Below are positions 44,996-56,654 of a stretch of DNA of 64,000 nt, one piece after another. The DNA is taken from positions 992,001 through 1,056,000 of the forward strand of contig JARCOQ010000026.1 of the NCBI GenBank assembly GCA_029207755.1, in the 5' to 3' direction. The notes beneath the pieces are model-generated. The model ran no database searches. It saw only the letters and a list, made by a program, of their open reading frames with translations, and was not told where the DNA came from. Source of the DNA: Chamaea fasciata. Its lineage: Eukaryota; Chordata; Aves; Passeriformes; Sylviidae. The position numbers were made by a program, and so were the translations under genes. The first letter of the stretch is position 1. Each line of letters begins with the position of its first letter.

Positions 44996-46960
44996 TTTAT
45001 AAATAGTATTAAGTTTTATATGATATTAATATATATTAATATAATTATTTATATAATATTAATGTCGTTGTTATTATAAGAAATGATATGAGTTTTATAA
45101 CCCCTGGAGCTGCAGGGAAGTCTCCCCAGAGCCTCCCCAACACCGAGGATGTCTGCAGACCTTAATTCCAGGCAGCTCCAGGGAGAGACAAACCCCAGGC
45201 GCGAGCCCTCCCAAAATCCCTCCAGCGCCCTTTATTTCCATCCCGGAGTTTTCCTGCTCCTCCGAGCTCCCTGGCCGGGATCACTCCCCGGCACGGGGGT
45301 TCAGCAGCTCTTTCCTTTCACCTTTGGCAGCACAAAGCAATCCCAGCCGCCGGCTCTGCCTCCCCAAACCCGACCCGCCTTGTCACGTCCCATTAACTTC
45401 GAGTTCAGCTCCGATCCCTGCCCTGAAATGGATAATGAAAGACGTTCAAAATATATCAAAATGGCACCGGTATTGATTTATTAATGCTGGGGAATGCTGC
45501 CCTAATTGAATTTAGGTCCAGGAAGTCAGTTAATGCAGCTGACAGTGATACAGGAATTCAATCTCCCCAGCGCACTGAGTTAGGACTGTTTTCTTCTCTC
45601 TTTGTTGTCAGTTGGATAAATAACAAATCAATTTAAATTTTCAACGAGGTTGCTAAAAAAACGAGGCAGGCTCAGCGCGGGGCCGAGGGCTCAGCCGGGG
45701 CTTGGGCTGCTGGGGAGGGTCGGGGGTGCCTGGGGAGCACCCCTGGGTGCTCTGGGGGTCTCCTGGGTTTGTCCCGGGCTGCAGAGGAGGGTCAATCCTG
45801 CTGCGGCCCCTTTCCCGCTGATCCCGACGCGGAGGACTCGGAGTCTTCTCCTCCCAACCCCACCTGGGCTGGGAGCTGCAGCTCCTGGGTCCCTTTCCTG
45901 AGCTCTGGGGGTGTTTCCCTGCCTGACCTGCCCAGAAACTCCGACATTCCCTGGGTTTTTTTGTAGGGAAAGCAATCAGAAATCTCATTAAAACGTGCGG
46001 AGCTGCCCTTGGGTGCCGCCTCTCTCAGCATCCCCGTGGCTGCACCTTCACTTTTTTGGGTGCTGGACTCATCCATTAACTCCTGGTTCAAGCTCAGGCA
46101 CCAAATGTTTCCTAACCGAGTTCAGGATTAAACAACCAACCCCACAGTGGCAGAGCCCGGTCCCTCAGAGCCGTCATTTTAAATTTCTCAGCGCTTTTCA
46201 TTTTAAATCTTGAGCTCGAATCCCACCCCCGGCCTCGACCTCGATCCTGTGTTTGCTCTCCAGCCCTGCTGGGGTTGGTATGGTCAAGAAGGCAGAGGAG
46301 CCTGAGTTAATTAAATCAACAGCTAACAGTGGAGGTTACCCACAAAAGTGAACCTTGGTGCCCCTAAAACCACTGACCAGAGAATGGCTGGAAAAAAAAA
46401 AACAACAAACGAAACCACAGTTGGAGCGAAATGGAAAAAGAAATCTTCAGCTCTATATCACTTCAGCCGGCCACAGGTATCAGAATATTAATTGCTCTTT
46501 GACTTGATTTTGTTGTGGGATTAAGGGCACATTGTGGCTTATGAAGATATTCTAGGAGCCACGGGGATGGATGCAAAATCCATCTCGGCAGCGTTTCTGC
46601 GCCTGCTGGAGCCCAGGACGCTGCTGGGGGAGCTCCAGGCTCCTGTGGGGCCCGGCAGCTGCTCCTGTTGCCCCAATCCCTCTGTTCCCCTCCCTCTGCC
46701 CCAAATCCCTGCCCCTGGCAGGGAGCGAGTGGGATTTCCCCCGAGCTTCTCTGGGCGTGGTGGTTTCCCTGCTCTGCGGAGGAAACTCTGGGGTCCTGCT
46801 GCTCCCGCTGCTCCCCAACCCTGGTGGATGCTCCAGCAGGGAGGTTTGCAGGGGGGAGCGCTCGTGGGGGAGGTTATAAACCGTTTGGAAGGGTTTGAGG
46901 CTGGGGTGAGCCGCACTTTGGGATTTCCTCTCTCCTGCAAGGGGCTCTCGCTCCTCGGGT
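44996..46960. other. Gene-free, non-repetitive islands
   Basis: AT-rich run at 44998-45095. Non-repetitive, moderately AT-rich islands at 45330-45660 and 46290-46560 are regulatory candidates. No coding exon seen. Confidence 0.4.
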
Positions 46961-46969
46961 GCTCGAGGG

Positions 46970-47150
46970 TTCATCCTTGTCCCTGGGTGTCCCTGTCCCT
47001 TCCCCCTGGGTGTCCCCATCCTCTTTTCTGGGCATTTCCATCCTTCCTCCCCACGTGTATCCATCCCTTGTCCCTGGATGTCCCTGTCCCTTCCCCCTCG
47101 GTGTCCCCATCCCTTTTTCTGGCTGTCCCCATCCCTTCTCCCTGAATGTC
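46970..47150. repeat. GTCCC-rich minisatellite
   Basis: About seven copies of TGTCCCTGTCCCTTCCCCCT-like units of roughly 24-26 bp. Confidence 0.85.
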
Positions 47151-47168
47151 TTTGGTAAATGTGTCTCC

Positions 47169-47480
47169 CCAGTGCAATAATTAACATTTTGTGCCCAGTC
47201 CTGGCTGGGCAGAGGTTTCCTGCCTGCTGTGGGTGCTGGCGGGGGCTGCCTCCACCCCCTGGAGAGGCCGAGGAGGATGAGGATGAAGGGATGTTTGGGA
47301 CATTTGGAGGATGAAGGGATGTTTGGGACATTTGGAGGACGAAGGGATATTTGGGGGATCAACCTGCGCCCTTTGGAGGAGATGGAAAACCTCCAGCAGC
47401 TGTTCCCAGCCTGGCTCAAACCCTCACTCCCATGCCCTTCCCTGCTTTCCTTCGTTCCCCTGGTGTCCCCAGCCCCGGGG
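47169..47480 (+). repeat. Dispersed repeat family, copy 1
   Basis: AGTGCAATAATTAACATTTT, CCCAGTCCTGGCTGGGCAGA, CTGGAGAGGCCGAGGAGGAT, a short array of GGATGAAGGGATGTTTGGGA units, then TCAACCTGCGCCCTTTGGAG and TGCTTTCCTTC. Related to the copies at 49080 and 51048. Confidence 0.85.
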
Positions 47481-47848
47481 GACGCTCGGGGGTGACCTGT
47501 GCTCCTGGGGCAGGCTCCAGCTGCGGGGACCGGGCTCTGGGCAGGGCAGGAGGCTGCAGATGGAAGTGGGAGAGCAGCTAAAGCAGAAGCAGGAGGGTGG
47601 TGAACCGCCTGGCCCGGCCGTGTCCCCAGGCACAGCCCCGGGGTGACCCTGGATGGGTTTTGGGTGTCTGGTGGCCCCGTGGTGGCCTTGCCCTGCTGGG
47701 GCTGGTGGCAGCAGGGTGGCAGAGGGGCCCTGCCAGCTGTGCCCCCCCTCCCCGTGGGGCCGTCGGAGGGTGACACTGGCTGGTGTCACCCTGAGCCGGG
47801 AGCGGGGACAGGCCACCCCCGGGGTCACCAGGGACAGGGATGTGTCGC

Positions 47849-48421
47849 TGTTGGGGACACGAAAGGAGCACGCTCACTCAGGTTGAGAGGGGAGCAGGGA
47901 GAGAGGAAGTTCATTATGATCTGGGGTTTAAATAGGATTTGGAACGTGACCGAGGATTTGGGGGATGAGAGGAGCGCCCCTCCGACCCCAGCGGCCAGAC
48001 CAGCAGTCCCTCAGAGACCGGAGCGGAAACAATCCTCTTTGTTTGTGCTACGGGTGCGAGAAAGCTCCAGCAGAACCAGGAACAATCAGCAGAGGCTGAA
48101 GGATCGGGGTGACATCCATGGAGAACCGAGAGGCTGCCAGGACCCTGCCCCGGCCCCTGGGCTTGCCCTGCCCCAAAGCTGTGACCCTGATATTTCTGGG
48201 CCTGAGGGATTTTAGCCTGCTAGCAGCTGCTGATTTTTTCCCAAGGAAAAAAATTCCTCAAGAAAGCTTCTTGAAACCATCTTGGCAAACAACTCTCCTT
48301 CCTCAAATCAATCCCTCTCCAGGCGGTGTTTGGCCGTTTCTCTGGTTTAGCCCACGGGATCAGAGAGGTGTCGTTCCTGTTCCCCAACCACGTTAAGTCC
48401 GTATCAGAGCACCTTGTAACA
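47849..48421 (-). mobile_element. LTR-like insertion (573 bp)
   Basis: Plus-strand ends are TGTTGGGGACACGAAAGG...CACCTTGTAACA, giving TGTT/AACA inverted termini. On the minus strand a TATTTAA box lies near 47930, then CTTCCTCTCTCCCTGC and a GAGTGAGCGTGCTC end, which resembles avian retroviral LTRs. I find no convincing target duplication (GTCGC against GGTAG). Confidence 0.5.
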
Positions 48422-49079
48422 GGTAGTGAGAATTAGACAACAAAACCCTTTTTTTTTTCTGTGCTCTTTGCCTTCTGAAATACTCGGAGTCTTTCCCTCG
48501 TGTCCTACAGCGGCACAAAGGGGGGTTTGGGGCGTGCCCACCCTGGCAGGGGGTGGCAGCAGGGACACTGCCCGTCCTGGCCGAGGTCACCCTTTGGTCA
48601 CCACCTCTGCCACCCTGGTGCCTCCTCCCGGCCCTTCCTGGGCTGTCGCTCTGGTTTTTAGGCACTCCCATCTCCTGTCCCCGAGGCCCCCGGGGAAGGC
48701 GGGAGTGGAGGACGTGAGCCCAGCCCTCATTAAGGAGCGCATTAACGAGCCCCCCGTTTGTTTATCTCCATCTCAAAATCTCCGAAGACGCTCCTGGACC
48801 CGCACAGGGCAGCCCAGCCCGGCCCTGTAATGGCTCATTAATGTGTTTGAAGCCGGGGAGACAAGTTGGGGTTGGCAGGGGAGGAGGCTCAAAAATGCTT
48901 TTACAGCAGAAGGGCCAGGAGTGCCTCCGTGATTGCCTCCAAATTCCCAGCGAATTAATGAATAATAGACAGATAGATGAATAATAGATATTCCAGCGGG
49001 TCGGGTGTTGCCAGGCAGGGATAACCAGCCCCTCTGCCAGGACACTGGGGTGACAGGACACGCTGGGAGAGCCAACACA

Positions 49080-49312
49080 GCTGGAGAGGCCGAGGAGGAT
49101 GAAGGGATAAAGGCATGAAGGGATACTTGGAGGATGACGGGATATTTGGGATATTTGGATGATGAAGGGATATTTGGGATATTTGGATGATGAAGGGATA
49201 TTTGGGGGCTCAACCTGCGCCCTTTGGAGGAGATGGAAAGCCCTCAGCTGCTGTCCCAGCCTCATTCCCATCCCTTCCCTGCTTTCCTTCCTCCCCCTGG
49301 GTGTCCCCAGCG
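49080..49312 (+). repeat. Dispersed repeat family, copy 2
   Basis: It starts at CTGGAGAGGCCGAGGAGGAT, has an expanded array of GATATTTGGGATATTTGGAT units, then TCAACCTGCGCCCTTTGGAG and TCCCTGCTTTCC. The AATAATTAAC left part is missing. Confidence 0.85.
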
Positions 49313-49517
49313 GAAGGGGCTGTGCCCTCAGGTGACAAAGCCGGGGTGCTGCTCCGGGGGGTGTTTTGGGGGTGCTGTGCCCGAGCTGTGCCCTCAGGGG
49401 GTGACAGACACCGCTCGCTGTGCCGGGACAGCGGGACACGCCGCGGGATGTGCCGCTGGGGCTTTTTGGGGACACAACTGCAGCTGTGCCCGGGGTGGGC
49501 TGTCCTGGATGGCCACA

Positions 49518-49597
49518 GGCTCCGGCCGTGCCCGGACTGTCCATCCCGCTGGTCAGAGGCTCCGGCCGTGCCCGGACTGTCCATCCCGCTGGTCAGA
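49518..49597. repeat. Exact 40-bp tandem duplication
   Basis: GGCTCCGGCCGTGCCCGGAC and the next 20 bases occur twice without difference. Confidence 0.95.
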
Positions 49598-49654
49598 GGG
49601 AGCAGCACTAGAGGGAGACAAAGGCCCACGCTCAGCTGGGGGTGCCCAGGGGTG

Positions 49655-49802
49655 GGAATGGGATCCCATGGGACGGGAATGGGAACCTCATGGGATGGGA
49701 ACGGGAATCTCATGGGATGGGAGTGGGATCCCCAGAAATGGGATCCCATGGGATGGGAACGGGAATCGCATGGGAAGGGGAATGGGAACGGGAAGCCCGA
49801 AA
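49655..49802. repeat. GGGATGGGAACGGGAATC minisatellite
   Basis: About eight units of 18 bp with CCCATGGGAT variants. Confidence 0.9.
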
Positions 49803-49809
49803 AATAAAA

Positions 49810-51030
49810 CAAGTAAATTAACCACAGGGAGTAAGCAGAGGCTGCTCTGCCCGGCACAGCTGAGGCTTTCCGCTCCTTTCCCCACCCTGCCTGGGCCACA
49901 GGAGCTGGGGCACTGCTGAGGTCGCAGGTGATGCTCTTTTTGGGGTCACAGGGAAACCCCCTCACCCAGAGCGGCCCTGGGCCAGCAGCTCAGCCTGGCA
50001 CGAGGCAAACCGGATCAAATAGCGATTAAATCATCGATGGCACCCTCTGTGCCACGGCATCGGGGTGGGGACAGCCCCGGGTGAGATTCTGGGGAGGGGT
50101 TTGGGGTGTTTGGGGCCAGGGTTCAGTCCAGGTGTCAGACTCTGTCTGCGCTGCCAGCCCAGAATATCCCCTGTGGTCGGGCTGAGGGATGCAAACCAGC
50201 TCTTGCTTGACTCTGTTTATTTGTTTAGAGCCACCGTTTGTCTTTTTTTGGCTCCTAAGCCGGCCTCCTCCGAGCAGCCTCATTTGTTTAGGCAGCTCAT
50301 CTGGCCCAGGCCTTGAGGGGAAAGAAAAGGGTTTTTCTGGGACTCTTTGCAGGCATCGAGTGCGGCCAGAGCTCCTCGGGGACAGCCCCGGCTGCGGGGG
50401 CTCCTGGGGGACCTGGCGGCTGCGGAGATTTTGGGACACCCGGAGGAGCCACAGGGAATCCCTGCAGCTCGTGCAGGGGGATCCCCGCGCCTCTGTGGGG
50501 TGGGGGGCTGGAGCATCTTTAGGACACCCCATGGAGGACCCCAGATCAGCCCCTGCTGAGCATCCCGATCCTGTTCTCCAGGACGTGTGGCACCCCCAGG
50601 TGACACCCCAGGTGACATCCTGGCCCCCCCATGGCTGGCCTGCTGGTGGCATCCCCAGGGAGGGGTTTGTAGCCAACCTGGGTGAGTTTCCCCTCCTTCC
50701 CCCATTCCTTCCTTCTTCTTTCCCCCCTTCTCTCTCTCTGAGCCGACCTTAAAGCCGTGGAACTCAATATCCAGACCAAACAGAGCAGCTCCTCCCCCTG
50801 CCACCCCGACCCATCATTAACATCCAGGGATGTTAATTAATGACAGCCCAAATGACCTCGGACAGGCCTTGCTCAGGAGCCTGGACCTTGGCAGCCAGGA
50901 ATAATTTTATTGTTTTCCATCACGCTGCTGCAGTTTGGGGGGTGAGGGGTAGTTGGGGTTGTTTTCATTCCTGGCCGAATTTTCATTTGGGGTTTGTTTT
51001 GGTTTTCGGTTTTGTTGTGAGCATGTTTCA
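49810..51030. other. Gene-free stretch
   Basis: No exon or transposon recognised. A non-repetitive block at 50150-50310 contains TTTATTTGTTTAGAGCC and TCATTTGTTTAGGCAG. Confidence 0.4.
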
Positions 51031-51047
51031 CTAGTGCAATAATTAAT

Positions 51048-51225
51048 TAGTGCAATAATTAACATTTTCTGCCCAGTCCTGGCTGGGCAGAGGTTTCCTG
51101 CCTGCTGTGGCTGTTGCCTGGGGCTGCCTCCATCCCCTGGAGAGGCCGAGGAGGAGGATGAGGATGATGAAGGGATATTTGGGGGATCAACCCGCACCCT
51201 TCGGAGGAGACTGAAATCCCCCAGC
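51048..51225 (+). repeat. Dispersed repeat family, copy 3
   Basis: Same left part as copy 1 (AGTGCAATAATTAACATTTT, CCCAGTCCTGGCTGGGCAGA, CTGGAGAGGCCGAGGAGG) but with only one GATGAAGGGATATTTGGGGG unit. A 17-bp left-end duplication lies just before it. Confidence 0.85.
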
Positions 51226-51239
51226 AATCGGGGTCAGAA

Positions 51240-52935
51240 ACATCACAAAGCCACCACGGGACAGCCCTGGAGCTGCCGAATTCCTCCTCCCGGCTTTGGG
51301 GCAGATCCCCCGGCTCCCGGTGGGGAATCCCAGGGCGGGGAGAGAGCCGCCCGTCCCTTCCCAGGGAACGCAAATCCGCCTTTCCCCCGTCGCTCACACA
51401 AAGGAGGAAGGTGCAGCAGCGGCCCGGCCGTTCTCCGCCGTGAATCACTCCGTCCTGCAGCGCTGCCGCCGGGGCTAAAACGCTGCCGCTTGTGCTAATG
51501 TAGGAAATCATTAAAGATCAATAAAGGGATCATTAGCAGCGCGACGCCCTCGCCCGACCGCCCGGGCTGCAGATATATCTCCCACCCCCCCCACCCTCCC
51601 ACACTTAATCCGGCCATAAAAACGGCACCATGAGCTCATTTTAATGGGTGTCAGCAAGATGGATCGGCCGGGGCCAGAGGTTACGGCGGCAGCGCCGCTA
51701 ATGCACTCGGAGCTCTGCTACACTTTAGTGCCGGTTAAACAGAAAACGCCCCGAAACCGCAGCCCGGCCGCCCCTGCAGGCGCTCCGAAGGACTCTCGGC
51801 GCAATAATTGCGGGATTTGGGGAGGGATGGGGGGTTGGTTAAGGCACCACCGGCCCCGGGGGGGGGTTCCGTGGGGAGGGGTCCCTGCAGCCTCCCGTGG
51901 GGCGGGGGGTTTGGGCTTCCAGAATTATCCCATCGCCGCTTTCCCGGCTCTGGGGGGGGCCTTTATCTGCTTCACCTGCGCTTTGGAGGGACCTTTAGGG
52001 CTGTTAAAGCGTTTGTTTTTCTTCAAGAGCAGCCCCACATCCCCTCTTTTTTGGTATGTTTTCCCTGTTTTTTGTTTTGTTTTGGTTTTTTTGTGTGTTT
52101 TCCCGGTTTTTGTGTGTTTTCCCGTTTTTTGTGTGTTTTCCCAGGTGCGGGGCACGCCCCGAGGTGACCTTGGGCCGCCCCCTGCCCGTGCCTCAGTTTC
52201 CCCGGCCGTGGGATGGGACACCGGGGACAGGCCGAGCGGTGTCACCGGGCACTGAGGGGACCCCCAGAGCAGGGCCGTGCCCTCCTCCAGCCTGCGGCGA
52301 CCCCCGGAATGGGGAAAATCCGGATTTCCGTGGGGAGCCCGCGCCTCCCCACGAGCCCCAGGGAAGGAGCCGGGAGCGGAGCCGCCAAATCCCGGCGCAT
52401 TCCCGGGGAGGGGAAACTGCGGCCGAGCTCAGCGGGGCCACTAGCGGCCAGCGCCGCTGGAATCCTGAAATGCTGCGGGCACTGCCGTCCAAATAAACCC
52501 CGCAAACGCCGTCCCGGGCCAGGAGAAGCAGCCGCCGCCTCCCCACGGGGGATTTTCACGGCCTTGGAGGGGGGAGAAGCTCAGCCCCGCCGAGCAAACC
52601 CCAGCGAAGGGCGCTGCGGTTTCTCCCTCCCGGGCTTTGCTGTTAATCGGTCTTTTCCTTCGAGGTTTGTCCTTGGGGGTGAGCCGGAGGTTTTGGCCGG
52701 GTCTGGGATGAATTTGGGGTTGGTTTGGGTTGGTTTTCACGCCGCGCTGCAGCTCCGGTTTTGTCAGGGAGGAATTCATTCCCTTCCCTGCCCCTACACG
52801 TGTCACAGACCCCCAGGATCCTCAGAGATTGTTTTTGTTTGTGCCACAAACACCCCCCGATCCCCACAGGTTGTTTTTGTGTCACAGACCACCCGGATCC
52901 TCACAGATCCTCATTTCTGAGCAGATCAAAATATC
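51240..52935. other. Gene-free region with a non-repetitive island
   Basis: Sequence at 51480-51770 is non-repetitive and AT-richer than its GC-rich surroundings. T/G-rich TTTTTGTGTGTTTTCCC repeats lie at 52070-52145. The final part (52640-52935) has three TGTCACAGACC(C/A)CC-type copies. Confidence 0.4.
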
Positions 52936-52942
52936 AGAGCAG

Positions 52943-53625
52943 TATGTCCCCCAGTGTCCCCCAATGTCCCCCAGGGTCCCCCAGTGCCCCCCCTGTGTCC
53001 CCCAGTGTCCCGCAGTGTCCCCAGTGTCCCCCAGGGTCCCCAGTGTCACCCAGCGTCCCCCAAGGTCCCCCAGTGTTCCCCAACGTCCCCAGTGCCCCCC
53101 AGTGCCCCCCCAGTATCCCGCAGTGTCCCCAGTGTCCCCCAATGTCCCCCAGGGTCCCCCAGTGTCCCCCAATGTCCCCCAGTGTCCCCCCAGTGTCCCC
53201 AGGATCCCTCAGTGTCCCCCAGTGCCCCCCCAGTGTTCCCAGTGTCCCCCGATGTCCCCCAATGTCCCCAGTGCCCCCCCAATGTCCCCAGTGCCCCCCA
53301 GTGTCCCCCAGTGTCCCCCAATGTCCCCCAGTGTCCCCCCAGTGTCCCCAGTGTCCCCAGGATCCCTCAGTGTCCCCCAGTGCCCCCCCAGTGTTCCCAG
53401 TGTCCCCCGATGTCCCCCAATGTCCCCAGGGCCCCCCAATGTCCCCCAGTGTCCCCAGGGTCCCCCAATGTCCCCCAGTGTCCCCCGATGTCCCCCAGTG
53501 TCCCCCAGTGTCCCCAGTGCCCCCCAGTGTCCCCCGATGTCCCCCAGTGTCCCCAGTGCCCCCCAGTGTCCCCAGTGCCCCCCCAGTGTCCCCCGATGTC
53601 CCCCAGTGTCCCCAGTGCTCCAAGC
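52943..53625. repeat. CCCCCAGTGTCC minisatellite
   Basis: Long irregular array of CCCAGTGTCCCC / CCCAATGTCCCC / CCCGATGTCCCC units of 9-15 bp. Blocks of about 170 bp are partly duplicated (CAGGATCCCTCAGTGTCCCC near 53200 and 53360). Confidence 0.98.
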
Positions 53626-53939
53626 TGTGACCTTTTACACCGAAACCTTCCGAAGGTCGGTGCCTCAAACGAGGCGTTTCCTCCCGGCCCAAACCTCGCT
53701 GCAATTTTTTTGTTTTGGTTTTTTTTGGTTTGTTTCTCCCTTTCTGATCTGCTTTTTAGGTTTGGATCCTTGATCTGCCCCCTCGCAGTTCTCGAAATCG
53801 CTCAGGAACCGGGAGGAGCTGGAGCTGGGGTGGATTTTTCCTTCCACGGCGGCCTGGCCCTGTGCTGGTGTCACCCATTGTCACCCGTGTCACCCACCCC
53901 CCCAGCCTGCCCCCAAAAACGAGTGAAACGTGGTCATTG

Positions 53940-54345
53940 TGATCTATTTTGGGGGTTTTTGGGAATTTTTTTGTTTGTTTTGGGGGTTTTTTTGCGCTTT
54001 TTTTTGGGGGGGAGGGTATTTCTGGTCGGGTTTTTCTGTTTGTTTTCTGTTTGGTTGTTTTTTGGGGTCTTTTGGGGTTTGTTTTTTTTTTGTTTTTTGT
54101 TTTTTAGGCAGCGGACTTTTTTTTTTCTGTTTGAAGCTGACACACCAAAAAAAAAAAAAGAAAGAAAAAAAAAAGCGCCTTATTAAAGCTTCATCCTGTG
54201 AAAAGATCAGCGAAAAGATGCGCCGTGGGCTCGGGGAGGCACCAGCACCAATTACCGCTGCCGGGGACCGGCGTGGGGGCGCTTTTCTTAAGGAAAAAAA
54301 AAAAAATTACTTAAAAAATTTTTTTAATTTTTTTTTTTTTTCTGT
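53940..54345. repeat. T/G-rich then A/T homopolymer tract
   Basis: TTTTTTGGGGG-type runs at 53945-54120, A-runs at 54150-54175 and 54294-54306, T-run at 54327-54341. Confidence 0.85.
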
Positions 54346-54934
54346 CTGGTTTCTTCCTTTCCCTCGCCGTCCCTGCCGTGCCTGTGACTCACCCGGCGGC
54401 AGCGGAGACACGAGAGGAGCCGCCGAGCTCGGAGGCACAAAAACCGCACGTCTGCAGGAGGTTCCCACGGTCTGCCTTTAAATAAAGCCCGAGCCGCGCT
54501 TCCTCCTCCCATCCTCTTCCTCTCCTCACGCCTTCCCCTTTCCCCACAACCCCCCCCCAAAAAAAAAAAAATTAAAAACCACCTCACGGGGGATTTTTAT
54601 TTTTTTTTTTCATGGGTTTTCCGGCGCGTTTTTGGTGGCGCAGCCCGGCCTTGGTGGCACCTGTCACCGCCGTGGGGACAAGCGCCGCTCCCGCCGCGGG
54701 GCTGGCGGTGTCGGGGGCGGCATCGTGCCGGGAAAAGTGTCAGCGAAAAGGGAAGGGGGGGGGGGGGGAATAAAAAATAATTTAAAAAATGAATTAATAA
54801 ATGAAACCAGAGCGAATAAATGAAAAAAAAAAAAAAAAACAACAACAAAAAACCAACGCGGGGTGAGAAAGGAAGGAGCGAGGGAGGAGAGGGGACAGGG
54901 ACAGGGGGGGACAGGAGAGGGGACAGGAACCCCC

Positions 54935-55200
54935 AGAATTTCGAGACCTTCGTGGGGACCCCCAAACTTTCTCGGGGCCCTCCAGCTCTTCACCAGGACT
55001 TTCAAACTTTTGGGGGATCTCCAAACTTTCAGAGGGACCCCCGACCCTTTTTAGGGACCCCCAGAACTTCTCGGGGACCCCCAGCTCTTCACCAGGACAG
55101 TCAAACTTTTTTGGGATCTCCAAACCTTCACAGGGACCCCCAGCCCTTCTCAGAGACCTCCAGAACTTCTCGGGGACCTCCAGAGGACCCCCGGGCGTTT
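54935..55200. repeat. Degenerate 30-bp repeat
   Basis: Units of the type GGGGACCCCCAGAACTTCTC / CCAGCTCTTCACCAGGAC, with a higher-order period of about 115 bp. Confidence 0.85.
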
Positions 55201-55209
55201 CTGGGGACA

Positions 55210-55660
55210 TCGGGACCCTCACCCTTGGGTGCCTTGGAGACAAAACCAGCCCCGGTTTTCGGCAGTTTTCAGTTGAGGGATGGAGGCGAGATTTTGTATT
55301 GAAAAGCGAGAGAGAAGGGTGGGAAAAATGAGGTTTTTGTGGAAAAAAAAGCTGAATCTCAGCCAAGCTCCAGTGTAAACTTTTTTTTTCTCCAAAAATG
55401 AGTTGTTTTAAGCTAAAGGTTTTTGGTGAAAAAATATGTGAATTCTCACGTTCTGGATTGAGATGTGTGAGAGGCTCTGCGAAGGGCAGGAAAGAATTCA
55501 ATTGATATAAAAATTAATTCAAATAAATATATCTGTATTTTTTTTAAATATCTGCTCATCTGCAATAAGAATCACTGAAGGTCTCCCCTCCAGAATTTCA
55601 TGACAGTAATAACAATAATCATTATAATATTTATTATTATAATCTTGTTCTACTACTCCT
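55210..55660. other. Gene-free AT-rich stretch
   Basis: No gene seen. AT-rich at 55370-55660. Confidence 0.4.
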
Positions 55661-55665
55661 CCTCC

Positions 55666-55812
55666 TTTCCTTTCCTTTCCTTTTCTTTTCTTTTCTTTTC
55701 TTTTCTTTTCTTTTCTTTTCTTTTCTTTTCTTTTCTTTTCTTTTCTTTTCTTTTCTTTTCTTTTCTTTTCTTTTCTTTTCTTTTCTTTTCTTTTCTTTTT
55801 TCTTTTCTTTTA
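55666..55812. repeat. (TTTTC)n microsatellite
   Basis: About 28 nearly perfect pentamers. Confidence 0.99.
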
Positions 55813-55819
55813 ATTATCA

Positions 55820-56650
55820 TTATTAAATGTTTTCAACTGTTTTGTGACCACGCATCAAAAACTTTCTCGACTTTCTGACCTGGATTTTAAACTTGAAAAG
55901 GACAACGAGCCCCACGGATCAGACCCTCAGGGCCGGAGTGTGGGATCAGGAATTGCTGCTCAGGAGGAGCAGTTCCCACCTTTCCTCTGGTGAATTTTCC
56001 TCTGGGTATTTTCACGGTTTTTTTGCCCAAACTCTGCAGGCAGTGCAGGGTGTGAGGGAGGGGTCTGGTCACCCCTGTGCTGAGCCCTGACGTCCCTGAG
56101 CTCATCCTGCCGAAGGCAGTGGGGCCTTTATGGGGGAAAAATTTGGGATTTTGAGCTTGCTGAGACCCCCAAGCCCCCCCTGCCCTGTCTGCCCCTCGAG
56201 GTGACACCACCAGGGACCCCTGAGCTTCTGCAGGAAACTGTCCCTGGAGCGCAGAGATCCCAGCCCAGACACAGAAATTCCCCTTTTGGCCATAAACCGT
56301 TGTTGGTTTTCTGCGCAGAGCCGGGCAGGGCAGGGCTGGACGGTGCCCGCGGTGTTGCAGACGCCCTTGACCCCAAAAAGGGAAGCGGATTTCCTCGTGC
56401 TCCGGGCACGAACTGAGCTCTGGGGGATTTTCTGCCTTTTCCCTCCGTGGGGCTGGAAGTGGCTTCGGCCCCGTGAGCACCTCCTGGCCCCGCTGGGCTG
56501 GGAAATGTCCCGGAGCTGCTCAGAGGGGCAGGGCTGTCACCCCGGGTCACCGTGCTGGCGGGGTCAGGCAGGGGACACTGCCGTGACCTCCCTGCCTGCC
56601 CTGCCCTGCGACAGCGGCGTGACCCGGCCTGGGGCTCCTTCCTCTGGGGT
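55820..56650. other. Gene-free stretch
   Basis: No coding exon or known repeat recognised. Confidence 0.4.
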
Positions 56651-56654
56651 GAAA

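Noticed and set aside
52730..54186. Open frames of 300-410 codons with Pro/Ser/Cys repeats
   Set aside because: They come from the GTCCCC array, are present in all frames, and have no homology.
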